DNA of 20,086 nucleotides, from the NCBI GenBank assembly GCA_022600255.1, contig JAHZKU010000171.1:1-20086 (forward strand), in the 5' to 3' direction. The DNA is from Actinomycetes bacterium (GTDB lineage Bacteria > Actinomycetota > Actinomycetes > S36-B12 > GCA-2699445). Within the stretch, counting starts at the first letter, position 1; every line of letters starts with the position of its first letter. Made by a program: the position numbers and the translations under genes. Positions 1 through 10,420 of this stretch are shown here, in pieces. Under the pieces are notes generated by a model. That model was not told the DNA's origin and ran no database searches. It saw only the letters and a list, made by a program, of their open reading frames with translations.

Positions 1-42
1 ACGCGGTAACGCATGTACGGCGCGGACCGCAAGCGTTAACGC
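1..42. other. Edge region downstream of pyrF with short palindromes
   Basis: This short stretch follows the pyrF stop codon and runs off the window. It holds a perfect 10-bp palindrome GCGTTAACGC at 33-42, a related near-palindrome GCGGTAACGC at 3-12 exactly 30 bp away, and GCGGACCGC (arms GCGG/CCGC) at 22-30. There is no T-run that would make a classical terminator. In Streptomyces the gene after pyrF encodes an actinobacterial integration host factor, so this may be the promoter region of such a gene, but that gene is not visible here. Function is unknown. Confidence 0.3.
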
Positions 43-723
43 CTAGGCCATGGCGCTGGCTATCGCCGCCGCCGCGGCGGTCGGATCGCTGGCCCCGGTG
101 ATTGGTCGACCGACCACCAGAACGTTGGCCCCAGCCGCGAGAGCAGCCTGCGGAGTTGCCACTCGCGCCTGGTCTTGCCGATCAGACCCAGCCGGTCGAA
201 TCCCCGGCGTCACGATGTCGACCACTCCCCCGACTACGCTGCGGATCGCGGTTGCCTCCAACACCGATGAGACCACCGCCCGCGCGCCAGCCGCCACCGC
301 CAACGCAGCCCAGTGGGCGGCCAGATGCGCGGGCGTACCGCTAAGTCCCAGATCAGACAGATCGCTCGGGGCTAACGAAGTTAAGACAGTGACCGCCGTA
401 ATGCGGGTTTTCGGGAGAGCCTCGGCGGCCGCAGCAATCATGTCCGACCCACCCGAGGCGTGCACAGTCAGGTAGTCCGGGTCCAGCGGCGCGACCGCTC
501 TGGCGCCACCCGCCACTGTGGCGGGGATATCGTGCAGCTTCAGGTCCAGGAACAGTCCACATGCTGGTGCTTGCTCTCGGACGGTCTGGACCCCCTCCGC
601 GCCGTTGCGCAGGTAAAACTCCAGCCCAAGTTTCAGCAGGCCCGCGTGCGGAGCAACGGCACCGGCCCATTGCGCCGCTTGGTCTACGTCGGCGGTATCT
701 AGCGCTACGGCCAGTTCAGGCAT
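43..723 (-). CDS. pyrF: Orotidine 5'-phosphate decarboxylase
   Basis: Converts orotidine monophosphate to UMP with release of CO2, the last step of de novo UMP synthesis; cytosolic. The 226-residue product is the usual size of the shorter OMP decarboxylase group. The catalytic Asp-Lys-Asp array is visible in FLDLKLHDIP (D60, K62, D65), followed by YLTVHASGG and near the end by TPGIRP and VVGRPIT, all family signatures. The position after DIP is Ala (DIPATV) where I expect Asn (DIPNTV). I chose the ATG at 723 because AGGAG lies 7 bases upstream; a TTG two codons earlier would sit almost on that site. The start overlaps the end of pyrD by 8 bases, so translation is probably coupled. Last gene of the pyr operon in view. 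Confidence 0.96.
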   Translation of the reverse strand: MPELAVALDTADVDQAAQWAGAVAPHAGLLKLGLEFYLRNGAEGVQTVREQAPACGLFLDLKLHDIPATVAGGARAVAPLDPDYLTVHASGGSDMIAAAAEALPKTRITAVTVLTSLAPSDLSDLGLSGTPAHLAAHWAALAVAAGARAVVSSVLEATAIRSVVGGVVDIVTPGIRPAGSDRQDQARVATPQAALAAGANVLVVGRPITGASDPTAAAAAIASAMA

Positions 724-1645
724 GAGCAACTCCTACGAGTTCGGCGGGCAACTTTCCTTTTTCTGTCAACAGTTCAGTGAGTTCATCCAAAACTCTGCGA
801 CCAGCCCGCGGGTCCTGCAACAGGGCGGTCCCGACGGCAACAACAGTGGCGCCACCCATGATCATTCGTAGCGCGGAGGCCCCATCCCAGATACCACCAC
901 TGGCAATGATGGGGACATCACCCAAACTGGCCCGCACCTCCCAAACGGCCCGGAGCGCAATCGGGGCAATCGCCGGGCCAGAAAGCCCGCCAACATGAGA
1001 GCCCAGGGTCAGGCTTTGCCGCGCCAAATCAACATCAAGTCCGCGCACAGCATTAATCAGCGAAAGCCCCGTTGCCCCAGCGTCCACGCAAGCCCGGGCC
1101 ACACTCACCGTGTCTGCTATGTCGCCCGACAACTTCGCAAAAACTGGCATCGCCGTACCAGCGTTGCGACGCACCGCGTGAATCACTGCGGCAGAACCAC
1201 TGGCATCTGAGGCGAATGGCAGCACCCCCGGGCCATGCACCGGGCTGCTCAGGTTCACTTCAATTGCGACCACGCCAGGGGCTTGGCGCAGCCTCCCGGC
1301 GAGCCGACCAAACTCGGCTACGGTGTCCGCAGCAATCGAAACAATGGGTGTGACGTGCCGGGACAGGAGCCAAGGCAATTCGGTCGCCAAGAAGTGATCC
1401 ATGCCCGCGCCGGGGAGTCCTAGCGCGTTCAGCAACCCCGCGGGTGTCTCAGCTAGCCGCGGCATGGGCCGGCCAGTGCTCCCGAACTCGGTCACGCTGT
1501 GCGTGACGACCGCCCCGAACTCGCTCATGTCTGTGAAGCGCGCTAGCTCAGGCCCAGTGCCTGCGCAGCCAGCAGCCGCCAGGACGGGGCTGCTCAGTGG
1601 CACGCCGGCCAATACCGTCGTCATATCCGGCGTTGCGGTGGCCAT
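716..1645 (-). CDS. pyrD: Dihydroorotate dehydrogenase, class 1B-like catalytic subunit, with atypical active site
   Basis: Expected to oxidise dihydroorotate to orotate using FMN, passing electrons to PyrK and then NAD+. The 309-residue product has a class 1 layout: ETPAGLLNALGLPG (N73), the 'EVNLS' loop at 129-133, AKLS, LINAVRGLDVDL, GGLSGPAIAPIALR and a terminal ASGGI...GGA phosphate-binding region. Lack of an N-terminal membrane helix and the adjacent pyrK argue for class 1B rather than quinone-linked class 2. Several key residues are unusual: Ser134 stands where class 1 enzymes have the catalytic Cys (NLSCPN), Val136 replaces the substrate-binding Asn of that motif, and His49 replaces the Lys of the usual 'TKT' motif. 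The start at 1645 overlaps the pyrK stop as TGATG, with GGAG 8 bases upstream; the frame is open 16 codons further upstream, but only inside pyrK. The operon position makes the assignment fairly safe, but activity is unproven. Confidence 0.87.
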   Translation of the reverse strand: MATATPDMTTVLAGVPLSSPVLAAAGCAGTGPELARFTDMSEFGAVVTHSVTEFGSTGRPMPRLAETPAGLLNALGLPGAGMDHFLATELPWLLSRHVTPIVSIAADTVAEFGRLAGRLRQAPGVVAIEVNLSSPVHGPGVLPFASDASGSAAVIHAVRRNAGTAMPVFAKLSGDIADTVSVARACVDAGATGLSLINAVRGLDVDLARQSLTLGSHVGGLSGPAIAPIALRAVWEVRASLGDVPIIASGGIWDGASALRMIMGGATVVAVGTALLQDPRAGRRVLDELTELLTEKGKLPAELVGVAHA

Positions 1646-2468
1646 CAGGCTAGCTCCGATCCGATGGCCAGCCCGGCGGCCGCATCCGGCCACTGCAGCA
1701 GATCCGCGTTAAACACTGCACCTTCGGTGCAGCCCCGGACAACCCGCGCGACGCCGTCGTTGCCTCTCACCGGCAGCGCACACCCGGCGCAGATTCCGGT
1801 ACCGCAACCAACAGCAAAATCGACCAGGCATTGATGTGGCACTCCGCTGCTGGTAACAACCTCGGCAATGAGCCGCAGGCTGGCACTGGATCCAGCGGAG
1901 TAGACAACACCCGGAGTGCTCGTATCCAGTCGCTGCGACAGCGCCGCATGCACCTCGGAGTCCGTCGTGGCTGGCGAATCGTCAATAACGTGGGTGGCGC
2001 TTGCGATACGCCGCGCGTCCAACAGGCCGTAGCCGGCATCGGATGACTGCAGGAATATGAACTCGACCCGGCAGTCGCGGGCCACCAAGGCCCGCCCTAA
2101 CCCGATCAAGGCTGCCATGGCCGGGCCGCTCCCCACGAGGAGGCAAGTCGTTGGCTGTTTGGGCAGTGAGAAGGGGCGGCCGATGGGGCCAATCACATCC
2201 ACGGTGTCTTTGCGACCTAACCCCGATAGCCAGTCACGCCCCGAGGTGACCGTGTCCAGAGAGGCGCTGGCACGCAAGCCATCGTCTTGGGTAACCACCC
2301 ATCCCGTACGCCTGAGCAGAGCCGATGGGTGCTGGCCAGGTTCGGCAAGCGCAACGAACTGGCCCGGTCTCGCGGAGAAACCCGCAGGAGGCCCCGAGAG
2401 CGTCAAGGAACGGTGACCGGACCCCTCCCGCAGCGCCAAGATCTGGGCGCGCCACTGAACCGGTTGCT

Positions 2469-2472
<4 letters not shown>
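1645..2472 (-). CDS. pyrK: Dihydroorotate dehydrogenase electron-transfer subunit, divergent
   Basis: PyrK carries FAD and a [2Fe-2S] cluster and moves electrons from PyrD to NAD+. The 275-residue product has a ferredoxin-reductase-type layout: an N-terminal beta-barrel with RPGQFVAL (35-42) and DTVDVIGPIG (89-98), a nucleotide-binding middle domain, and four cluster cysteines C223-x4-C228-x2-C231-x16-C248 in the order typical of PyrK. Unusually, the flavin motif 'RRPxS' is RRTGWV (54-59), the GGGIG-type nucleotide loop is GSGPAM (114-119), and the 'CGP' of the C-terminal part is AGS (193-195). So the cluster domain is kept while the cofactor motifs have drifted. ATG at 2472 overlaps the carB stop as ATGA. 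Another ferredoxin-reductase-like role is possible, but the position directly before pyrD supports PyrK. Confidence 0.85.
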
Positions 2473-5762
<3,290 letters not shown>

Positions 5763-5763
5763 G

Positions 5764-6888
5764 TCAGGCTCCCATCAATTCCACGAAACGGTCGAACAAA
5801 TATGCAGAATCGTGCGGCCCGGCCGCAGCTTCGGGGTGGTACTGCACACTGAATGCGCGGCCATCGCGCAGTTGCAGCCCTTCAACAACATCGTCGTTTA
5901 GGCAAACGTGAGACACCGCGGCCCGGCCGTAGTCGGTATCGAAATCTGTTCCGATCGGAGCCTGGATCGCAAAGCCGTGGTTGTGAGCGGTGATCGCGAT
6001 TCTTCCCGTGGCGAGGTCTTGCACCGGTTGGTTAATCCCACGATGCCCGAACTTCAACTTGTAGGTGTCTAGCCCCAGCGCTCGCCCGAACATCTGATTG
6101 CCGAAACAGATTCCAAAGAGCGGCTTATCTGCGTCTAGAATCGCGCGCACCTGGGTCAATGCGTGGGTGGCGGTTGCGGGATCTCCGGGCCCGTTGGAGA
6201 AGAAGTATCCGTCAGCCTCCGTGGCCAACATGTCCGACACAGAGGTTTGTGCCGGCAGGACAATCACGCGGATTCCCCGTTGCGCCATCAGTTCGGGCGT
6301 CATGGCCTTGATGCCTAGATCCACCGCAGCCACTGTCAGGCGCGGTGTACCGGCAGGCTCAACCACGTACGGTTCGGCACAGGTAACCGCATCGGTTAGG
6401 TCCGCACCAACCATCTCGGGACTGGCCAAGACTGCGGCCAACCGATCAGCGTCGTTACCCGGATCAGTCGCTGGGTCTGAGAACAGCCCCACCCGCATCG
6501 CGCCCTTGTCGCGTAGGTGTCGAGTCAGCGCCCGCGTGTCGATATCGGAGATTCCCACAATGTCGGCCGACTCAAGGTCAGATTCCAGGGTGCGCTCGGA
6601 TCGCCAGTTGCTGGGGCGCGGGGATGGGTCGCGCACCACGTAGCCGGACACCCAGATCTTCCGGGACTCCGCGTCGGTGTCGTTCATCCCAGTGTTCCCG
6701 ATGTGCGGGGCCGTTTGCACCACAACCTGTCGGTGATATGAGGGGTCAGTAAGCGTCTCCTGATACCCCGACATCCCGGTGTTGAAGACAGCTTCTCCGA
6801 ATGTGGTACCCCGGGCCCCGAAGGACTTGCCGGTGAAAACCCGGCCATCCGCCAGTACCAGAACTGCATCATCTCGACTGCGACTCAT
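5764..6888 (-). CDS. carA: Carbamoyl-phosphate synthase small subunit (glutamine amidotransferase)
   Basis: Hydrolyses glutamine and delivers ammonia to CarB. The 374-residue product has the N-terminal CPSase small-subunit domain (FGEAVFNTGMSGYQETLTDPSY; GISDIDTRALTRHLRDKGAM) and a C-terminal class I amidotransferase domain. The catalytic triad is visible as Cys261 in LFGICFGNQ with His351 and Glu353 in QYHPEA. The form GICFGNQ, rather than GICLGHQ, is to my knowledge normal in actinobacterial CarA. The ATG at 6888 directly follows the stop of the membrane protein gene, with a strong AAGGAGGGG ribosome binding site lying over that stop. Confidence 0.98.
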   Translation of the reverse strand: MSRSRDDAVLVLADGRVFTGKSFGARGTTFGEAVFNTGMSGYQETLTDPSYHRQVVVQTAPHIGNTGMNDTDAESRKIWVSGYVVRDPSPRPSNWRSERTLESDLESADIVGISDIDTRALTRHLRDKGAMRVGLFSDPATDPGNDADRLAAVLASPEMVGADLTDAVTCAEPYVVEPAGTPRLTVAAVDLGIKAMTPELMAQRGIRVIVLPAQTSVSDMLATEADGYFFSNGPGDPATATHALTQVRAILDADKPLFGICFGNQMFGRALGLDTYKLKFGHRGINQPVQDLATGRIAITAHNHGFAIQAPIGTDFDTDYGRAAVSHVCLNDDVVEGLQLRDGRAFSVQYHPEAAAGPHDSAYLFDRFVELMGA

Positions 6889-7449
6889 CTACCCCTCCTT
6901 GACTCCGGACCCGTGACTTAGGCCCGCGACGGCGGTCAGTTCAGTGATGGCCGCCGCCTGTATCTGTGGATCTGCGATCCAGAACCCGCTGGTGACTTCC
7001 TGCGCCGACCACTCCCAGGTGATCATCAACAAGCCGGGTTTGCGGAACGCCTTCTGCAGCATTCCGTTACCGACACCAACACTGCGGATGCTCCCACGTG
7101 AGATCGGCAGGTCAGCCGCCCCTTGCCTTGTGACGCGAACGGCCTTGTCCGAAATGGAGATTTCGGCTTGAGCGGCCAAGCCACCGGCGGCCACGCGATC
7201 CCACAAATTCGTGGCCACAACTGTTCCGATGTACTTGGCCCGACAGCTGAATCGAACCCCTTCGACAGGACTCTGCGAGACTTGCTCCGGTGGGCTGAAC
7301 TCCGTCTGGCGACGCAGGCGATTCCGCCAGCCTCGCCGTAGCGCCAGCCACAACAATCCGACACACCCCAGCACCAGCAAAGTAAGGGCGATCCGCAGCG
7401 GCCAGTCACCCACCGAAGCTTGTTCGGTGTATTCGGCAAGCGGGATCAT
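6889..7449 (-). CDS. Small PH-like membrane protein of the pyr operon
   Basis: Function unknown. The 186-residue product has one clear membrane segment (about residues 18-37, rich in Leu/Val/Ala) followed by an Arg-rich stretch (RRGWRNRLRR, 39-48), which predicts a short outer N-terminus and a cytoplasmic C-terminal domain. That domain (from about 65: YIGTVVATNLWDRVAAGGL ... GFWIADP) resembles the bacterial pleckstrin-homology-like proteins found between pyrC and carA in Streptomyces and other actinobacteria. No catalytic motif is evident. I chose the ATG at 7449, which overlaps the pyrC stop as TGATG; two GTG codons just upstream (7455, 7452) are alternatives. Its fixed place in the operon hints at a link to pyrimidine supply or membrane location of the pathway, but that is inference. 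Confidence 0.85.
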   Translation of the reverse strand: MIPLAEYTEQASVGDWPLRIALTLLVLGCVGLLWLALRRGWRNRLRRQTEFSPPEQVSQSPVEGVRFSCRAKYIGTVVATNLWDRVAAGGLAAQAEISISDKAVRVTRQGAADLPISRGSIRSVGVGNGMLQKAFRKPGLLMITWEWSAQEVTSGFWIADPQIQAAAITELTAVAGLSHGSGVKEG

Positions 7450-8771
7450 CACCACTGCAGCTCGCCGTCAATCACCGTTGCGCGACCGCGGAAGAACGTG
7501 GCCGTCACCTTGGCCGGCAATTTCATCCCGTTGTAGGGCGAGTTGTGGGATGGGCCGGGAAAGTCGGCGGCGTTAACCACCCAGGTCTGGTCCGGATCCA
7601 CCACCGCTAAGTTGGCCGGCTCACCGACTGCAAGGGGCTGGCCTTGATCCTGAACCTGACCGATGCGCGCGGGCGAAGTCGACAGCCGATCAGCGACCCC
7701 AGCCCAATCCAACGCTTGCGTGGTCACCATCGATTGAGCGACGACCGACAGGGCGGTAGGCAGTCCCAGCATGCCGAACGCGGCGTAGTCCCACTCACAG
7801 TCTTTGTCCTCCGAGGCGTGCGGGGCGTGATCGGTCGCGACGATGTCGATCGTGCCATCGGCCAACCCTTCGCGCACGGCTACGACATCGGCCGCGGTGC
7901 GCAAGGGCGGATTGACCTTGTAGACCGGGTCGTAACCCACGGCCAAGTCATCTGTCAGAAGTAGGTGGTGCGGGGTGACTTCAGCGGTCACCTTGATGCC
8001 GCGCTGCTTGGCCCGCCGGATGATGTCCACACTTCCGGCCGTGGACACGTGGCAGATGTGCAGCCGGGAATCCACGAGTTCCGCCAGCAGGATGTCCCTG
8101 GCGATGATGGCCTCTTCGGCCACAGAGGGCCAGCCCTTCAGCCCGAGCCGGGCAGAAATCACACCTTCGTTCATCTGGGCACCTTCGGTGAGCCGAGGTT
8201 CCTGGGCATGCTGCGCAATCACGCCGTCAAAGACTTTGACGTACTCCAGCGCCCGGCGCATCCGCACCGGATCCGAAACACACTTGCCGTCATCGCTGAA
8301 GACCCGCACGCGAGCGGCGGAGTCTGCCATCGCACCGAGTTCGGCCATCCGCTGGCCCTCCAGCCCGACAGTAACAGCGCCGACGGGACGGACATCGACG
8401 TAACCGGCTTCCCGGCCGAGCCGCCAGACCTGGATTGCCACACCCGCGGTGTCCATGACCGGATCGGTGTTGGCCATGGCGTGGACCGCCGTGAAGCCAC
8501 CCAAGGCGGCGGCTTGGGAACCAGTATGAACAGTCTCAGCATCTTCCCGACCAGGTTCGCGCAGGTGCGTGTGCAGGTCGACCAGACCGGGCAGCAGCAC
8601 CTGCCCAGCACCAGGAATCACCTGCGCAATGGGGTTGCGAGCCGCTCCCGTTCCTGGCGCACAGATCTCGCGAATCTTACCTGCCGCGATCACCACGTCG
8701 ACCGGATCACTGTTGAGTGGCCGGACTTCAGAAAGGACGAATTCCGATTGTGACTTGGCGTCCCCGCTCAT
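7449..8771 (-). CDS. pyrC: Dihydroorotase, type I
   Basis: Zinc amidohydrolase that reversibly cyclises carbamoyl aspartate to dihydroorotate. The 440-residue product has the metal motif DLHTHLREPG (H67, H69), FSDDGKCV with the Asp found in type I enzymes, HICHVSTAGS, TPHHLLLTDD and the late ATDHAPHASEDK motif that supplies the catalytic Asp. The length is normal. The ATG at 8771 is the only sensible start, because an in-frame stop lies a few codons upstream. This start overlaps by 4 bases (ATGA) the stop of the broken-off pyrB tail, which suggests that pyrB and pyrC were once translationally coupled in the normal way. Confidence 0.97.
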   Translation of the reverse strand: MSGDAKSQSEFVLSEVRPLNSDPVDVVIAAGKIREICAPGTGAARNPIAQVIPGAGQVLLPGLVDLHTHLREPGREDAETVHTGSQAAALGGFTAVHAMANTDPVMDTAGVAIQVWRLGREAGYVDVRPVGAVTVGLEGQRMAELGAMADSAARVRVFSDDGKCVSDPVRMRRALEYVKVFDGVIAQHAQEPRLTEGAQMNEGVISARLGLKGWPSVAEEAIIARDILLAELVDSRLHICHVSTAGSVDIIRRAKQRGIKVTAEVTPHHLLLTDDLAVGYDPVYKVNPPLRTAADVVAVREGLADGTIDIVATDHAPHASEDKDCEWDYAAFGMLGLPTALSVVAQSMVTTQALDWAGVADRLSTSPARIGQVQDQGQPLAVGEPANLAVVDPDQTWVVNAADFPGPSHNSPYNGMKLPAKVTATFFRGRATVIDGELQW

Positions 8772-8830
8772 ACCGTCAGCCCTTCATCTTGGTCAGTTTG
8801 ACCGCCTACCAGCAGGTACAGAACCGCCAT
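8768..8830 (-). pseudogene. In-frame C-terminal remainder of pyrB beyond a TGA stop
   Basis: Directly after the pyrB TGA (8833-8831) the same frame continues with ATG and 20 codons reading MAVLYLLVGGQTDQDEGLTV, then a TGA that overlaps the pyrC ATG as ATGA. Aspartate carbamoyltransferases of actinobacteria usually end with NGVxVRMAVL plus a short helix, so this is clearly the missing end of PyrB, with the Arg codon CGA changed to TGA. It could be translated separately from its own ATG, reached by readthrough, or be an assembly error. I see no strong ribosome binding site specific to it. Confidence 0.8.
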
Positions 8831-9721
8831 TCACACGGTCACACCATTGGCCACCTGCTCCACGATCACCGAGCGATCGGAGTCAGCCACCATGTCCCCA
8901 ATCTCCAAGCCGCGATTCATCGGCCCGGGATGCATGACCAGGGAGTCTTTGGGCAACCGCGCCATGCGCTCGGAATCTAGGCCGTAGCGCCGGCTGTACT
9001 CGCGGGCCGACGGAAAGTAGGCCTCATTCATCCGTTCCCGTTGCACCCGCAACATCATGACGACGTCCTGGGCCTCGAGATCCTCGTCGAGGGAGTATGC
9101 CACCCGCGCTGGCCATTGCTCGACGCCGACTGGGAGCAACGTTGGTGGAGACACCAGCGTCACCTCGGCACCCAGCGTGTGCAACAAGGCTACGTTGGAG
9201 CGGGCCACGCGGGAATGCAGGACGTCTCCTACTAGCATCACTTTTAGCCCGCTCAGATCCCCCGTGTTGGCGCGGAGGTGGCGACGCATTGTGTAGGCAT
9301 CCAAGAGCGCTTGCGTGGGATGTTGGTGCCCGCCGTCACCTGCGTTGATGACTGAACCTTCGATCCAACCCGAGGTGGCGAGCCGATAGGGTGCCCCGGA
9401 CGCACTGTGCCGGATCACCACCGCGTCGGCTCCCATCGCTTCCAGCGTTAATGCAGTGTCCTTGAGTGTTTCGCCCTTAGAGACACTCGAGCCTTTCGCA
9501 GAGAAGGAAATGACATCGGCCGAGAGTCGCTTCGCCGCAGCCTCGAAGGAGATTCGAGTGCGGGTGGAGTCTTCAAAGAAGAGATTGACGACCGTGCGGC
9601 CGCGCAGCGCGGGCAACTTCTTGACCGACCGATCGGTGAGGTTGGCCATTTCCGAGGCAGTGTCGAGGATAAGGACGGCTTCGTCCCGACCGATGTCATT
9701 CGTGTTCAGCAGATGCTTCAT
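8831..9721 (-). CDS. pyrB: Aspartate carbamoyltransferase, catalytic chain, stopped about 21 residues early
   Basis: Joins carbamoyl phosphate and aspartate to form carbamoyl aspartate, the committed step of the pathway. The product as read is 296 residues. Carbamoyl-phosphate binding motifs are intact: FFEDSTRTRISFE (48-60), GSSVSKGE (77-84), HPTQALLD (134-141), VLHSRVARSN and HPGPMNRGLEI. No regulatory pyrI is present. The frame ends with VANGVTV-TGA where relatives have NGVxVRMAVL; the next 20 codons continue in frame and would give 317 residues, close to the family length of about 310-320. In E. coli the matching C-terminal helix packs against the N-terminal domain, so the loss could destabilise the enzyme. 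ATG at 9721 overlaps the pyrR stop as TGATG. Confidence 0.95.
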   Translation of the reverse strand: MKHLLNTNDIGRDEAVLILDTASEMANLTDRSVKKLPALRGRTVVNLFFEDSTRTRISFEAAAKRLSADVISFSAKGSSVSKGETLKDTALTLEAMGADAVVIRHSASGAPYRLATSGWIEGSVINAGDGGHQHPTQALLDAYTMRRHLRANTGDLSGLKVMLVGDVLHSRVARSNVALLHTLGAEVTLVSPPTLLPVGVEQWPARVAYSLDEDLEAQDVVMMLRVQRERMNEAYFPSAREYSRRYGLDSERMARLPKDSLVMHPGPMNRGLEIGDMVADSDRSVIVEQVANGVTV

Positions 9722-10302
9722 CAGACAACCTCCCGGCGCAGGACAATCTCGTCCACGCCGTCCAGCTCGGACATTCGCAGACGCACACTCTCCCCTTTGT
9801 TCGTCGGCAGGTTCTTACCGACGTGGTCCGCGCGGATCGGCAACTCCCGGTGGCCTCTATCGACAAGGACGGCCAACCGGACAGATTGCGGCCGGCCGAC
9901 GTCGTTGATCGCATCCAATGCTGCCCGCACGGTTCTTCCCGAATACAGCACGTCATCGACCAAGATGACTTTCTTGCCATCGATCCCCCCAGCGGGAATC
10001 GCAGTGTGCCCTAGCGCTCGCGCGGGGTGCAACCGCAGGTCATCGCGGTACATCGTGATGTCCAATGACCCGACGGGGACTTCGACCCCCTCGGCCTGGC
10101 GCAGGCGGTCAGCGATGCGTTGCGCCAGAAGCGCCCCTCTGGTTGGGATTCCGAGAATGACGAGATCAGTAGCGCCCCTGGCCTGCTCCAGAATCTCGTG
10201 TGAGATTCGAGTCAACGCGCGGGCTAGATCATCGGCATCCATCACGACCGGCCCGAGTTCCTCGGGCCGGGGATCTGCAGATTCGGGAAGACCCTCGTTC
10301 AT
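9721..10302 (-). CDS. pyrR: Bifunctional pyr operon RNA-binding regulator / uracil phosphoribosyltransferase
   Basis: PyrR binds pyr mRNA in a UMP-dependent way and has variable uracil phosphoribosyltransferase activity. The 193-residue product has the phosphoribosyltransferase fold with the PRPP-binding loop ILVDDVLYSGRT (113-124), GIPTRGALLA (51-60) and DITMYRDDL (81-89), all PyrR hallmarks. The frame is open a further 48 codons upstream, but I chose the ATG at 10302 because AAGGAG lies 6 bases before it, the length then fits the family, and the extension would run through the regulatory hairpin. First gene of the operon. Its own leader carries the likely PyrR target, so it probably represses itself and the genes downstream when UMP is plentiful. 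Confidence 0.96.
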   Translation of the reverse strand: MNEGLPESADPRPEELGPVVMDADDLARALTRISHEILEQARGATDLVILGIPTRGALLAQRIADRLRQAEGVEVPVGSLDITMYRDDLRLHPARALGHTAIPAGGIDGKKVILVDDVLYSGRTVRAALDAINDVGRPQSVRLAVLVDRGHRELPIRADHVGKNLPTNKGESVRLRMSELDGVDEIVLRREVV

Positions 10303-10308
10303 ATTGAA

Positions 10309-10314
10309 CTCCTT
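10309..10314 (-). promoter_or_regulatory. Ribosome binding site deciding the pyrR start
   Basis: AAGGAG on the minus strand, 6 bases before the ATG at 10302. It begins only two bases after the foot of the PyrR-type hairpin, so protein bound to the hairpin could block ribosome entry. Confidence 0.85.
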
Positions 10315-10316
10315 GG

Positions 10317-10332
10317 CCGCCTCTCGGGACGG
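10317..10332 (-). promoter_or_regulatory. PyrR-binding RNA hairpin in the pyr operon leader
   Basis: The minus strand reads CCGTCCCGAGAGGCGG, which folds as CCG / CGG plus CC / GG with one bulged U and a CGAGA loop. This matches the Bacillus PyrR target (AGUCCAGAGAGGCU: a bulged U, two C-G pairs and a GAGA-type loop), and the upstream CTTTAACGA stretch also resembles the known element. There is no terminator after it; the ribosome binding site follows two bases later. That points to translational repression, as reported for mycobacterial pyr operons, rather than the attenuation used by Bacillus. Confidence 0.8.
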
Positions 10333-10358
10333 GTCGTTAAAGGATGTCCTGTCACCCC

Positions 10359-10387
10359 AAGATATCAGCCAACTCTGATGGCGAAAC
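10359..10387 (-). promoter_or_regulatory. Possible pyr operon promoter
   Basis: On the minus strand TATCTT at 10364-10359 fits the loose actinobacterial -10 pattern TAnnnT. The -35 hexamer is weak (TTTCGC or GTTTCG at 16-17 bp spacing). Transcription starting just downstream would give a leader of about 50 nt that includes the whole PyrR hairpin. This is inference from position and a weak match. Confidence 0.3.
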
Positions 10388-10420
10388 GCGCCACCTATGT
10401 ACGGATTGCCCACATTCGTG

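Noticed and set aside
43..723. Ala instead of Asn in the PyrF motif DIPATV as a sign of inactivity
   Set aside because: The catalytic Asp-Lys-Asp residues are all present and this position may vary naturally in actinobacteria.
7965..8753. 262-codon plus-strand open frame opposite pyrC
   Set aside because: Antisense shadow of pyrC with His/Gly-rich composition and no domain resemblance.
8768..8830. Independent small leader peptide gene between pyrB and pyrC
   Set aside because: Its sequence is better explained as the conserved C-terminal end of PyrB after a nonsense change.
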